Positions 43,742-52,388 of a stretch of 64,000 nucleotides of DNA are shown one piece after another. How positions within the stretch are numbered: position 1 is the stretch's first letter; every line of letters starts with the position of its first letter. Origin of the DNA: Hasllibacter sp. MH4015 (GTDB lineage Bacteria; Pseudomonadota; Alphaproteobacteria; Rhodobacterales; Rhodobacteraceae); assembly GCF_020177575.1 (NCBI RefSeq), contig NZ_JAHTBK010000001.1:310001-374000 (forward strand), given 5' to 3'. The notes beneath the pieces were generated by a model. That model was not told the DNA's origin. It made no database searches and saw nothing but the letters and a program-made list of their open reading frames with translations. The position numbers and the translations under genes are program-made.

Positions 43742-45163
43742 ATGGCCGACGCATATCCGGTTTACGCCAAGATCGATGGCCCGATCGTGATGATCGGCTT
43801 CGGCTCCATCGGCAAAGGGACGTGGCCCCTGATCGAGCGGCATTTCGAATACGATGCCGACCGCTTTACCGTGATCGAACCGGATGCGCGTCAGCACAAT
43901 TTCCTGCGCCAGCACCGGTTGAATTTCGTCGATACCGCGCTGACGCCCGAGACATATCGGGACGTTCTGGGCGGGCTGCTGGAACCCGGCAAGGGGTTTT
44001 GCGTGAACCTGTCCGTGGACACGGATTCCCTTGACCTGATGAAGTTCTGCCGCGAGATCGACGTCCCCTATATCGACACGGTGGTGGAGCCCTGGGCGGG
44101 GTATTATTTCGGGACGGACGACAACGCGGCGCGCACCAATTACGCCCTGCGCCAACGGGTGCGGGACGAGAAGGCGGCCAATCCCGGCGGGACGACGGCC
44201 GTGTCGTGCTGCGGGGCCAATCCCGGTATGGTCAGTTGGTTCGTGAAAGAAGGGTTGCTGACCCTGGCTGCGGATCTGGGTCGGGACGATGCCGCGCCGG
44301 AGCGTCGGGAGGATTGGGCCGCGCTGATGCGAGATCTGGGCGTCAAAGGCATCCATATCGCCGAAAGGGATACCCAGGCGCGCGCCGTGCCGCGCCCGCG
44401 CAATGTCTTCGTGAACACGTGGTCGGTGGAGGGGTTCATCGCCGAAGGCTTCCAGCCGGCGGAGCTTGGCTGGGGCACCCATGAGCCGTGGTTCCCCGAG
44501 AACGGTCATCGGCAGGAGACGGGCTGCAAGGCCGCGATCTGGATGGAGCGACCCGGTGCGATCACGCGAGTGCATACCTGGTGTCCGACGCCCGGCCCGC
44601 AATTCGGCTTCCTTGTCACCCATAACGAGGCCGTTTCGATCAGCGATTACTACACTGTGGGGAAGGGGCATGAGCCGGAATACCGCCCGACCTGCCATTA
44701 CGCCTATCATCCATGTGACGACGCGGTGCTGAGCCTGCACGAGATGTTCGGCTCCGGCACCACGCAATCCAAGCATCACATCCTGAGCGAGGACGAGATC
44801 GTTGAGGGTATCGACGAGTTGGGGGTGCTCCTTTACGGCCACGAGAAGAACGCCCTGTGGTTCGGATCGCGCCTGTCGAACGCGGAGACGCGGGATCTGG
44901 CACCTTACCAGAACGCGACCGGGCTTCAGGTGACTTCTGCCGTTCTGGCGGGGATGGTCTGGGCGCTGGAGAACCCGGGCGCGGGGATCGTGGAGGCCGA
45001 CGAGATGGACCACGCCCGATGCCTTGAAGTGCAGCGGCCTTACCTTGGCCCGGTCGAGGCGCATTACACCGACTGGACGCCGTTGCAAGACCGGTGGGAG
45101 ATGTTCCCGGAGGATACCGACCCCGATGAGCCGTGGGCGTTTCGGAATGTCCTGGCGAGCTGA
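43742..45163 (+). CDS. hss: Homospermidine synthase
   Basis: 473 aa from the ATG at 43742. N-terminal Rossmann fold (IVMIGFGSIGKGTWPLIERHF, 15-35), VIEPDARQHNFLRQ, FCVNLSVDTDSLDLMKFCRE, DTVVEPWAGYYFG and SCCGANPGMVSWFVKEGL match bacterial homospermidine synthases in order and length. It uses NAD+ to join two putrescines (or putrescine and spermidine) into homospermidine. No other polyamine gene is adjacent. Confidence 0.95.
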   Translation: MADAYPVYAKIDGPIVMIGFGSIGKGTWPLIERHFEYDADRFTVIEPDARQHNFLRQHRLNFVDTALTPETYRDVLGGLLEPGKGFCVNLSVDTDSLDLMKFCREIDVPYIDTVVEPWAGYYFGTDDNAARTNYALRQRVRDEKAANPGGTTAVSCCGANPGMVSWFVKEGLLTLAADLGRDDAAPERREDWAALMRDLGVKGIHIAERDTQARAVPRPRNVFVNTWSVEGFIAEGFQPAELGWGTHEPWFPENGHRQETGCKAAIWMERPGAITRVHTWCPTPGPQFGFLVTHNEAVSISDYYTVGKGHEPEYRPTCHYAYHPCDDAVLSLHEMFGSGTTQSKHHILSEDEIVEGIDELGVLLYGHEKNALWFGSRLSNAETRDLAPYQNATGLQVTSAVLAGMVWALENPGAGIVEADEMDHARCLEVQRPYLGPVEAHYTDWTPLQDRWEMFPEDTDPDEPWAFRNVLAS

Positions 45164-45171
45164 GAGGGCTG

Positions 45172-45245
45172 CTTATCACGCTTGATAAGATGGGTTAAAT
45201 ATCTGGTAAAAAAAGAAAAAACCGTTATAGTATAAGAATGAGAAA
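45172..45245. other. Inverted repeat and AT-rich island after hss
   Basis: A 7-bp inverted repeat CTTATCA-cgct-TGATAAG (45172-45189) is followed by about 55 bp of A/T-rich DNA with A7 and A6 runs (45206-45224) and TATAGTATAAG, sharply unlike the surrounding sequence. On the minus strand the T-runs lie downstream of the methyltransferase stop and could end its transcript; on the plus strand the hairpin lies 9 bp after hss. Confidence 0.5.
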
Positions 45246-45260
45246 GCGCTGACAGGTCGC

Positions 45261-45881
45261 TCAGATTGCAGTCGCGAGAAACCCACGACTGGTGCGCGAG
45301 GGTGGGCCGGACGGAAAAGCATAGGTTTCATCCAGCCGCCACCCGGCCGCGCACAACAAGCTCTCGGCCTCCGACACGTCAAATGTGCGATGCCGCCACT
45401 GGAACCATATGATTGCGTTGCACCAATGGGGCTTGGAGAGCACCAGCCAGAGCTTTGCGCCGGGCTGGACCCAACCGCGCAGCGTTGCAAGAGCCGCGCC
45501 GGGGTCCGGGACATGCTCGATCACATGGGCCAGCAGCAGATGGTCGGGGAATGTATCGGGGAGGAAATCCTCGATCCCGGCCTGAACCTTGCGCGCAGTG
45601 CCGCCGCGCCGGAGCAGAGCGGCATGCGCGCGATCGAGCATGGGGGCAGAGGGCTCAACCAGCGTAATGTCCGCATCGGGGCCGTAAATCGCGCTCCAAG
45701 CCTCCGCGAAGGCGCCGGTGCCGCAGCCGATGTCGCAAACGCGGTCGGAGGGAGCGGCGCGCGAACCCGCCCCGGTCAGAAACCCGAGATAGGCGTCCGC
45801 GTAGCCAAGAAGGCGCATCTTGTCGCCCCAACGATCCGCGGCGCGGTCGTATTGCTGGGTGAGGGAGGCGGTATCGGTCAT
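45261..45881 (-). CDS. SAM-dependent methyltransferase (class I)
   Basis: 206 aa from the ATG at 45881. SAM motif VCDIGCGTGAFAEAW (about 49-63), acidic loop ITLVEPSAPMLDRA, and a motif-III-like LLLAHVIEHVPDPGAAL segment resembling ubiquinone/menaquinone-type methyltransferases. Substrate unknown. Convergent with hss. Confidence 0.8.
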   Translation of the reverse strand: MTDTASLTQQYDRAADRWGDKMRLLGYADAYLGFLTGAGSRAAPSDRVCDIGCGTGAFAEAWSAIYGPDADITLVEPSAPMLDRAHAALLRRGGTARKVQAGIEDFLPDTFPDHLLLAHVIEHVPDPGAALATLRGWVQPGAKLWLVLSKPHWCNAIIWFQWRHRTFDVSEAESLLCAAGWRLDETYAFPSGPPSRTSRGFLATAI

Positions 45882-46140
45882 GTCGGGCGCAGTATCACAC
45901 GGGTTGGCGGAATTTCCCAGAGAGGGCGTGGGCAGCGACCCTGATTGACGCGGCCCGAGTGTGGTCGACCGGGCTGGATACGGGGCCTGAAGGTGTCGCC
46001 GCAGGATCGGCGCGTGCCGACCCAAAACACTGTATCGCGCGCACGGGTGATGCGCTGCGCCCGTGCCTGTCACGACGTGGGCATGGCGGGGCGGTGGTTC
46101 CGGGCTGCGCAAGGGCACACAAAAGAATCCAAAAAGAGGT

Positions 46141-46166
46141 GAAACTTTTGGTTGGTCGCTTTCGTG
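46141..46166 (+). promoter_or_regulatory. Candidate ECF-sigma-type promoter
   Basis: GAAAC (46141-46145), a 17-bp spacer and CGTG (46163-46166), 52 bp before the start of the secreted protein at 46219. The layout GAAAC/GGAAC-N16-17-CGTx is that of many ECF promoters. The remaining part of the 337-bp gap (45882-46140) holds no gene or motif that I can name. Confidence 0.3.
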
Positions 46167-46218
46167 ACTTTGGCGATCCGGTGGGCATGACGCCCCCGGC
46201 GCCAGACTGGAGAGACAC

Positions 46219-46632
46219 ATGAAAATTCTTTACGCAGCCCTCGCCCTGAGCCTGTCCGCGACCGCCGCTTTCGCCGACGGCCATGCCGTTACCCCGATGG
46301 TCGAGGCGTCCGACCAATCCGTCGAAAACGGCGTCGTCAGTGCCGATATGGTAATGGCTGCCGAGAACGGCTGGCTTGTCGTGCATCGCACCGATGCCGA
46401 AATGACGCCCGGTCCCGTTGTGGGCCACGCGCCGCTGCGCATGGGTGAGAACGTGGATGTGGCCGCGATCCTGACGGAAGACGTGGCCCCCGGCGACATG
46501 CTGATGCTGATGGTCCATTCCGAAGAAGGCGGCACCATGACCGGCATCTTCGAATACACGCTGGGCGCCACGGAAGATGGCCCGATCCGCATGGACGGCG
46601 AACTTGTGATGCAGGTCGTCACCGCCCAGTAA
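46219..46632 (+). CDS. Secreted DUF7282-like protein
   Basis: 137 aa. Signal peptide (MKILYAALALSLSATAAFADGHA), then a small beta-rich domain with VVSADMVMAAENGWLVVHRTDAEMTPGPVVGHAPLRMGENVDVAAILTEDV and MLMLMVHSEEGGTMTGIFEYTLG, matching the pattern of DUF7282. Methionine- and His-rich. Periplasmic, function unknown. A GC hairpin follows its stop. Confidence 0.7.
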   Translation: MKILYAALALSLSATAAFADGHAVTPMVEASDQSVENGVVSADMVMAAENGWLVVHRTDAEMTPGPVVGHAPLRMGENVDVAAILTEDVAPGDMLMLMVHSEEGGTMTGIFEYTLGATEDGPIRMDGELVMQVVTAQ

Positions 46633-46713
46633 ATGCGGGCATAGAGGTATTTGGTCTTGGTCCGCGGGGCAGAGTACGCTCCACATTTGTGGATCAGGCC
46701 GACATGAGCGGAT

Positions 46714-46743
46714 CGCCCGCAGGTCGCCATCGGCCTGCGGGCG
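46714..46743. terminator. GC-rich hairpin after the DUF7282-like gene
   Basis: Perfect 10-bp arms CGCCCGCAGG / CCTGCGGGCG around a 10-nt loop, 81 bp after the stop. It is followed by GTTCTGGTCC, so the U-tract is poor; probably a weak or Rho-assisted terminator. The remaining sequence to 46858 shows nothing else. Confidence 0.5.
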
Positions 46744-46858
46744 GTTCTGGTCCCTACGCCGTGCAGGCGTGCCGACACAATGTCAGTGCGATTGTGCAGA
46801 GGCGATATGCGTGTGCCCCCCTCGCCAAGCCATCGCCAAAGGCGTATGGGCTTTGACC

Positions 46859-48106
46859 ATGGCACTGGGTGACTCTTTCCGCACGTTGAGCTTGGCCGAA
46901 GGCCGGGCCTTGCCGTTCTGGCGGTCGCCGGTTGCCTTGCTGGCGGTCATGGCCTTTGCGATGCCGGTCGCGTTCGCCACGTGGTCGGCGCTTCTGAACA
47001 ATTTCGTGGTGGAGGTTGCGGCCTTTGACGGGTCCGATATCGGGTGGCTGCACACGGTGCGGGAGATCCCCGGTTTCTTTGCCATCGGCGTGATTTTCCT
47101 GATCATTTTCATCCGCGAACAGGTGCTTGGCCTGATCTCTCTGATGTTGCTGGGGGTGGCGACGGCGTTGACGGCGCAATTCCCGTCGCTAGGCGGGCTC
47201 TTGTTCATCACGCTGCTCAGCTCCATCGGGTTCCATTATTACGAGACGGTCAACCAGAGCCTGCAATTGCAGTGGATCCGCAAGGATCGCGCGCCGCAAA
47301 CACTTGGCTATTTGTTGAGCGTGGGGTCCGCCGCGACCCTACTGGCCTACGGTCTGATCGTCTTGACCTGGCGGGCCTTCGACCTGAGCTATGATCTTGT
47401 CTACTGGGTGGCCGGTGGCACGACCGCGGCCATCGCACTGGCCTGTTTCCTGATCTACCCGCAATTCGAAAGCCCCGACCCGCAGACCAAGAAGATGGTC
47501 CTGCGCCGCCGCTACTGGCTGTACTACGCGCTGCAGTTCATGTCCGGCGCACGGCGGCAGATCTTCGTGGTTTTCGCGGGCTTCATGATGGTGGAACGCT
47601 ACGGGTTCGAGGTGCATCACATCACGCTCCTCTACATGGTGACGTTGTTGGCCAACATGGTGATCGCGCCGTTCCTGGGCCATGCGGTGTCCTATTTCGG
47701 GGAACGGGCGGCGCTGATCGTGGAATATGCGGGGCTGGGCATGATCTTCGTGCTCTATGCCGGGCTGTATATCTTCGACTGGGGCGCGGGGCTGGCCGCC
47801 GGGCTCTATATCGCCAACCACCTGTTTTTCGCGCTGGCGCTGGCCATCAAGACCTATTTCCAGAAGATCGCCGATCCGGGCGACATCGCGCCCACGGCCG
47901 CGGTGGCCTTCACGATCAATCACATCGCGGCGGTCTTCTTGCCCGCGGGGTTGGGGTACTTGTGGCTCAGCTCACCCACAACAGTGTTCGTATTGGCCGC
48001 CGGCATGGCGGTCGTGTCGCTGGGCCTGTCGTGCCTTGTGCCGCGCCATCCACAACCGGGGCGGGAGACGACTTTGGCCGAGGCAAGCGCGCAGCCCGCG
48101 GAATAG
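46859..48106 (+). CDS. MFS transporter
   Basis: 415 aa from the ATG at 46859. About 11-12 hydrophobic segments; the short hydrophilic loop between halves contains QFESPDPQTKKMVLRRRYW. Loop GFHYYETVNQSLQLQWIRKDRAPQTLG corresponds to the conserved first-half interior loop. Substrate unknown. It ends 12 bp before the convergent gene at 48119. Confidence 0.8.
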   Translation: MALGDSFRTLSLAEGRALPFWRSPVALLAVMAFAMPVAFATWSALLNNFVVEVAAFDGSDIGWLHTVREIPGFFAIGVIFLIIFIREQVLGLISLMLLGVATALTAQFPSLGGLLFITLLSSIGFHYYETVNQSLQLQWIRKDRAPQTLGYLLSVGSAATLLAYGLIVLTWRAFDLSYDLVYWVAGGTTAAIALACFLIYPQFESPDPQTKKMVLRRRYWLYYALQFMSGARRQIFVVFAGFMMVERYGFEVHHITLLYMVTLLANMVIAPFLGHAVSYFGERAALIVEYAGLGMIFVLYAGLYIFDWGAGLAAGLYIANHLFFALALAIKTYFQKIADPGDIAPTAAVAFTINHIAAVFLPAGLGYLWLSSPTTVFVLAAGMAVVSLGLSCLVPRHPQPGRETTLAEASAQPAE

Positions 48107-48118
48107 GGCGGCCCGCGC

Positions 48119-48538
48119 TCAGGCGTCCACCCCGATGGCGGGGCAGAGCGGCGTGACGTTGAACGCGTCCACCAGACCGTCGATCAGCACGATCACCAGA
48201 TCGCTTTCACAGCCCGAGACGGCGTGGCCGGTGCCGTAGATCTCTGTCCTGCGGATGCCGTTGGAGGTGTTGGAGTTGCGCTGTGGGAAAGCCAGCCGGT
48301 CCCACGGTTCGATATCCCCGAATTCCGCGGCCATCCGCGTTGTGGGAAGCTGGACGGCCAGGGCCGGGGACATCAGCGCCCGCGCCTCCGCATGGTCGCC
48401 CGCTGCGACATGGGTCAGGAAGGCACGCGCCACGGAGACATCGTCACGCTGGGTGGCGAAGATGCTCCAAAAGAGCCAGGCAATACCCGCCAGGCTGAGC
48501 AGGCCGAGGGTGATGGGGATGAGGGGACTTTTCGACAT
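48119..48538 (-). CDS. Membrane-anchored small protein, paralogue of the next gene upstream
   Basis: 139 aa. One N-terminal membrane helix (LIPITLGLLSLAGIAWLFWSIFA), then a periplasmic domain opening VARAFLTHVAAGDHAEARALMSPAL and ending with GCESDLVIVLIDGLVDAFNVTPLC. The same length and pattern (AFLTHxAAG, GCESDL, TPLC) occur in the gene at 48557, so the pair arose by tandem duplication. The two conserved Cys could form a disulfide. The fold with its AFLTHxxxG helical start resembles NTF2-like/DUF4864-type domains; assignment uncertain. Confidence 0.7.
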   Translation of the reverse strand: MSKSPLIPITLGLLSLAGIAWLFWSIFATQRDDVSVARAFLTHVAAGDHAEARALMSPALAVQLPTTRMAAEFGDIEPWDRLAFPQRNSNTSNGIRRTEIYGTGHAVSGCESDLVIVLIDGLVDAFNVTPLCPAIGVDA

Positions 48539-48556
48539 GGCGCGCGCTCCCCGGGC

Positions 48557-48976
48557 TCAGGCGTCGGTCGCGCCGCCAAGGCAGAGCGGCGTGATGTCGA
48601 AGAACGTGATCTCTCCGTTCAAGAGGTGGAATTCGAGGTCGCTTTCGCATCCCGACGCTGTGGTGCCGGAGCCATTGAACTCCGTCGTCCGCCGCCCGTT
48701 CACGGTGGAAAAGCTGATCGAGGGGAAGCGGATTTCGGTAAACGGCTCCATTCCACGCAGAAGGGTCGCAAGCTCCCCCGCGCTGTGGCGCTCGGAGATT
48801 GTGGGGTGGAGGAGGTCGTGCGCCTCCGCCACTTCGCCCGCGGCCATATGGGTCAGGAACGCGCGGGAGATGTCGGCATCGCCCTTCTGCCCCTGAAAGC
48901 CGAAGACGATGGCACCGGCGATAACGAGCGCCGCGCCAAGAAGGGTGACGATGAGACCGCGGGGACCTTTGAGCAT
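48557..48976 (-). CDS. Membrane-anchored small protein, paralogue of the gene at 48119
   Basis: 139 aa. N-terminal helix (LIVTLLGAALVIAGAIVFGF), then ISRAFLTHMAAGEVAEAHDLLHP and SGCESDLEFHLLNGEITFFDITPLC. Separated by 18 bp from its paralogue and likely co-transcribed with it. About 35-40 percent identity by eye, concentrated in the helix after the membrane anchor and around the two Cys. Unknown function. Confidence 0.7.
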   Translation of the reverse strand: MLKGPRGLIVTLLGAALVIAGAIVFGFQGQKGDADISRAFLTHMAAGEVAEAHDLLHPTISERHSAGELATLLRGMEPFTEIRFPSISFSTVNGRRTTEFNGSGTTASGCESDLEFHLLNGEITFFDITPLCLGGATDA

Positions 48977-49127
48977 GGGCGTGTCCTTTCAGGGTGCCGG
49001 TTTGAGCGCCTGGGCCAAACCGTAACCGGTTTGCACGCGTATTTCGATCTGAGGTTTTCCCGCACCCGTTTGCAAGGGACGCGCAAGTGGCGTACCGGAC
49101 CGGAACACAGCAAAAGACGAGAGCGCC

Positions 49128-50000
49128 ATGCCCACCTGGACCGCATTGACCACCTTGAAAGACAAGCAGGCCGCCGAGGCACTGGGAGAGGCGCTGGAGG
49201 GGTTGGAGCCGGAACCGACGGGCGTGGGCGTCTTCGAGATGGAGGATGGATCGGGCCTGTGGGAAGTCGGCGGCTATTTCGTGGACGAACCCGACGACAT
49301 CGCTCTCCGGCTGCTGGCGGCGGCCCATGGGGCGAAGGCCTTTGCGGTGTCGGAAGTGCCGGACCAGGATTGGGTGGCCCATGTGCGGCGCGAACTGCAC
49401 CCCGTGGCGGCGGGGCGCTTCTTCCTCCATGGCAGCCACGACGCGGATAAGGTGCCCGAGGGGGCGATTCCACTTCTGATCGAGGCGGCGATGGCGTTCG
49501 GAACCGGGCATCACGGGACGACAAAAGGATGTCTCGAAGCCGTGGACAAACTGTTTACGGCAGGAGTAAGGCCGCGCGCGGTGGCCGATATCGGCTGCGG
49601 AACGGCGGTGCTGGCGATCGCGGCGGCGAAGGTTCTGGGGCACCTCGTGATCGCGTCGGACATCGACGAAGTGGCCGTGGATGTGGCCCGGTCGAACGCC
49701 GCCGCGAACGGTGTGGGGGCGCTTGTCCATTGCGTGGAGGCGGCGGGGTTCGACCATCCCGACCTACGCGCAAATGCGCCGTATGACCTTGTTTTCGCTA
49801 ATATTTTGAAAGGTCCGCTGGTGGAGCTGGCCCCGGATATGGCCGCCCATACGGCACCGGGCGGGCACGTTATCCTTTCGGGTCTCCTCAACCAGCAGGC
49901 CGAGGACGTGATCGCGGCCTACGCCCCCCACGGCCTGTCCGTTCTGGACCGGTCCGAGATCGGGGATTGGACGACTTTGACGCTACGTCACGAAGGGTGA
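49128..50000 (+). CDS. prmA: Ribosomal protein L11 methyltransferase
   Basis: 290 aa, typical PrmA length. An N-terminal substrate-binding domain is followed by AFGTGHHGTTKGCLEAVDKL (about 124-143), SAM motif VADIGCGTAVLAIAAAK (about 153-169), acidic SDIDEVAVDVARSNAAANGV and the NILKGPL motif that replaces NPPY. It trimethylates L11 in the cytoplasm. Monocistronic. Confidence 0.95.
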   Translation: MPTWTALTTLKDKQAAEALGEALEGLEPEPTGVGVFEMEDGSGLWEVGGYFVDEPDDIALRLLAAAHGAKAFAVSEVPDQDWVAHVRRELHPVAAGRFFLHGSHDADKVPEGAIPLLIEAAMAFGTGHHGTTKGCLEAVDKLFTAGVRPRAVADIGCGTAVLAIAAAKVLGHLVIASDIDEVAVDVARSNAAANGVGALVHCVEAAGFDHPDLRANAPYDLVFANILKGPLVELAPDMAAHTAPGGHVILSGLLNQQAEDVIAAYAPHGLSVLDRSEIGDWTTLTLRHEG

Positions 50001-50093
50001 TCGGCGGCGGCGGCCCGTGCTCAACTCGCCTAAAATGTGTCGCAATTTCGTCAGAGACTTGCTATCTAAATCCTCGGTGGGGGCAGTGAGTGT

Positions 50094-50495
50094 ATGAGCT
50101 GCCCAATGTTTACGAAGACGAATTCTTTCGACGACCGTGTGAACCGGATCCAACGTCGTCGCCGCACACGGCGCGGCGGCATGGGTTTCGTTGTCCACGC
50201 CGACGGCGTCGTGACCGCGATTGGCCGCCCCTCGTCCCGGCTGCGGTTTGGTTTCCCCCTGAAAGGTCTGCTGATTGCCCTGACCCTTGCCGTCCTGGTG
50301 AAGGCTTATCTGATCTGGTTCCTGGGCGTTGATCTGTACGCGCTGGAAGTCACCAGCCTTATCGAAGGCGCCGGATACGAGCGGATTGCCGGTCAGATCA
50401 TGCTGCCTGATCCGATCTCGCTCTGGATGGTGGACCGTTACGACGCGATCTATGCCTTCATCCAGGCCGGAATGGCCGCGGGCGACGCGGGCTGA
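50094..50495 (+). CDS. Small membrane protein of unknown function
   Basis: 133 aa from the ATG at 50094 (an in-frame ATG at 50106 is an alternative). A strongly basic N-terminus (DDRVNRIQRRRRTRRGGMGFVVH), one hydrophobic helix (LKGLLIALTLAVLVKAYLIWFLGV), then a soluble tail. The basic segment suggests cytoplasmic orientation or nucleic-acid/lipid contact. Conserved-looking but no family recognised. Confidence 0.65.
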   Translation: MSCPMFTKTNSFDDRVNRIQRRRRTRRGGMGFVVHADGVVTAIGRPSSRLRFGFPLKGLLIALTLAVLVKAYLIWFLGVDLYALEVTSLIEGAGYERIAGQIMLPDPISLWMVDRYDAIYAFIQAGMAAGDAG

Positions 50496-50565
50496 CGATC
50501 AGACCGTTTGCGCGGGTCCGGGATGTCCCGCGCAAACGCCACTTTCCGAAAATCAGCTTAAGACA

Positions 50566-50600
50566 CGAAAAAAGCGGCACGGGATTCGTCCCGGCCGCTT
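50566..50600 (-). terminator. Terminator of the DUF1127 gene
   Basis: On the minus strand GAAGCGGC pairs with GCCGCTTT (arms 50594-50600 and 50572-50578) with an inner CGGGA/TCCCG stem, followed by TTTTTTCGTG. 28 bp downstream of the DUF1127 stop. Confidence 0.8.
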
Positions 50601-50627
50601 CAGTCGTTTGCAGATGTGTCGCCCGGT

Positions 50628-50831
50628 TCAGCGATACACGCGACCGGCTGCGATATCGTCGATGTCGCCGCGGTTCAGACCGAGGTCATCGAGTTCCCGG
50701 TTGCTGAGCGAGCCGAGTGCCTTGCGGGTCACGCGGGCGTCGTTCCACGCGGCGATGCGGGCCACGAGAGTGGAGAGAGCGCGCGTGGCCGAGAGGCTGG
50801 AGGCGTGGGACAGATTGGTGATGGAGGCCAT
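50628..50831 (-). CDS. DUF1127 small protein (YjiS-like)
   Basis: 67 aa from the ATG at 50831, with AAAGG nine bases upstream; an ATG at 50840 would lie directly against it. DUF1127 pattern: ARVTRKALGSLSNRELDDLGLNRGDIDDIAAGR. Small DUF1127 proteins are often stress-induced, and some act in phosphate/RNA metabolism in related bacteria; the role here is unknown. It has its own transcript (strong terminator below). Confidence 0.85.
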   Translation of the reverse strand: MASITNLSHASSLSATRALSTLVARIAAWNDARVTRKALGSLSNRELDDLGLNRGDIDDIAAGRVYR

Positions 50832-51121
50832 GGGTCTCATCCTTTCAAGTGGTTAGTGTTCTTCGATGCGCCCAGAGGGTTCCGGCGCTGTTTGATAGAG
50901 CGCAATTAGGGATGCAAAGCGACTCGCACAAGACGCTATTTTTGCATGGGTTTCATGTGCGCATTGCATAGCTCCGATCGCCGGTAACGGTTTGTTTACC
51001 AAGCGAAAATCACGGCCATGCGTCGTTTTCGGACGCGCGTTTGACGCATTTGGAATTCTCGGCTGCGATGGTGTCGATTGTGGATCGCGAAATGTCGAAA
51101 ACGCGCGATTGTCTTTGCGAT

Positions 51122-51150
51122 GTTCGCGTTTCGTGCTAACGCTTGCTTAA
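51122..51150 (+). promoter_or_regulatory. Candidate LexA- and CtrA-like sites upstream of ruvC
   Basis: GTTC-N7-GTGC (51122-51136) is one base off the alphaproteobacterial SOS box GTTC-N7-GTTC. CTAA-N7-TTAA (51136-51150) is one base off the CtrA consensus TTAA-N7-TTAA. Both lie within 60 bp of the ruvC start. The rest of the 346-bp region 50832-51177 has several GCGATCG/CGAAA-type A-rich stretches but no gene or other site that I can name. Confidence 0.3.
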
Positions 51151-51177
51151 CGCCGAAAACGGGCAGGGCAGGCACAG

Positions 51178-51681
51178 ATGCGTATCATTGGAATCGATCC
51201 CGGGCTTCGGTGTCTCGGCTGGGGCGTGATCGACGCCGAAAACGGACGGTTGAGTCACGTCGCCAACGGACAATGCCGCAGCGAAGGGACCGAGCTGTCG
51301 GACAGGCTTCTGTCGCTTCACGTCCAGTTGAGCGCGGTTGTCGCGCAGTATCGCCCCGACAGTGCCGCAATCGAGCAGACATTCGTGAACCGCGACGGGG
51401 CGGGAACCCTTAAACTGGGCCAGGCCCGCGGTGTGGCGATGCTGGTCCCCGCGCAGGCCGGTTTGCGGGTAGGCGAATATGCCCCCAACGCGGTGAAGAA
51501 GGCCGTGGTCGGCGTGGGCCATGCGGACAAGCGCCAGATCGACCACATGGTGCGCCTGCAATTGCCCGGATGCGCCCCGGCGGGGCCGGATGCCGCCGAC
51601 GCATTGGCCATCGCGATCTGCCATTCATTTCACGCCGCCAGTGCCGGCCGGTTGGCCGCCGCGATCGGAGCGGCGGGATGA
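51178..51681 (+). CDS. ruvC: Holliday junction endonuclease RuvC
   Basis: 167 aa. Catalytic acidic residues in [15 protein letters not shown] (Asp7), AAIEQTFVN (Glu about 66) and the C-terminal [11 protein letters not shown] and [12 protein letters not shown] with two further Asp. It resolves four-way junctions together with RuvAB. Stop overlaps the ruvA start (ATGA). Confidence 0.97.
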   Translation: MRIIGIDPGLRCLGWGVIDAENGRLSHVANGQCRSEGTELSDRLLSLHVQLSAVVAQYRPDSAAIEQTFVNRDGAGTLKLGQARGVAMLVPAQAGLRVGEYAPNAVKKAVVGVGHADKRQIDHMVRLQLPGCAPAGPDAADALAIAICHSFHAASAGRLAAAIGAAG

Positions 51682-52328
51682 TCGGGAAGCTGACGGGCCG
51701 TTTGGATTACCGCGCGTCGGACCACGCGCTGATCGACGTGGGCGGTGTCGGATATGTCGTCCATTGCTCGGAGCGGACCCTCGCGGCCCTGCCCGGCGCG
51801 GGGGAGGCGGTGTCGCTTTATACCGAATTGCTGGTGCGCGAAGACCTGCTGCAATTGTTCGGGTTCCTGACGCCCTATGAGCGGGAATGGCATCGCTTGC
51901 TGATTTCCGTCCAGGGCGTTGGTGCGAAGGCGTCGATGGCGATCCTTGGCACGTTGGGGGCGGAGGGGGCCGCGCGCGCGGTGACGCTGGGGGATGCAGC
52001 CTCCATCAAGGCGGCGCCGGGGGTTGGGCCGAAACTGGCGCAGCGCGTGGTGATGGAGTTGAAGGGCAAGGCACCGGCGGCGATGGCACAGGGCGGAACG
52101 CTTGACGCGGCCATCGGTGGCGATGTGGCGGATGTGGTGGTGGATGCGCCCGTTGCTGCGTCCAAGCCCGCGGCCTCCAGCGCCCAGGCGGAGGCGTTGT
52201 CGGCCTTGCAGAACCTGGGCTATGCGCCCGCCGATGCCGCGCAGGCCGTGGCGCAGGCCGCCGAGGGTGTGGAGACCACGCCGGAGTTGATCCGCGCGGC
52301 CCTGCGCCTGTTGGCCCCCAAGGAGTGA
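51678..52328 (+). CDS. ruvA: Holliday junction DNA helicase subunit RuvA
   Basis: 216 aa. OB fold ([31 protein letters not shown]), two HhH motifs ([20 protein letters not shown] and [20 protein letters not shown]) and a C-terminal domain III ([23 protein letters not shown]) that contacts RuvB, joined by an Ala-rich linker. Binds and unfolds the Holliday junction. ATGA overlap with ruvC. Confidence 0.96.
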   Translation: MIGKLTGRLDYRASDHALIDVGGVGYVVHCSERTLAALPGAGEAVSLYTELLVREDLLQLFGFLTPYEREWHRLLISVQGVGAKASMAILGTLGAEGAARAVTLGDAASIKAAPGVGPKLAQRVVMELKGKAPAAMAQGGTLDAAIGGDVADVVVDAPVAASKPAASSAQAEALSALQNLGYAPADAAQAVAQAAEGVETTPELIRAALRLLAPKE

Positions 52329-52388
52329 GGTACGGCGTGCGCAACCGCCTCTGGCAGAACCGCGCACCCTACGCGATAACAGGCTGAC

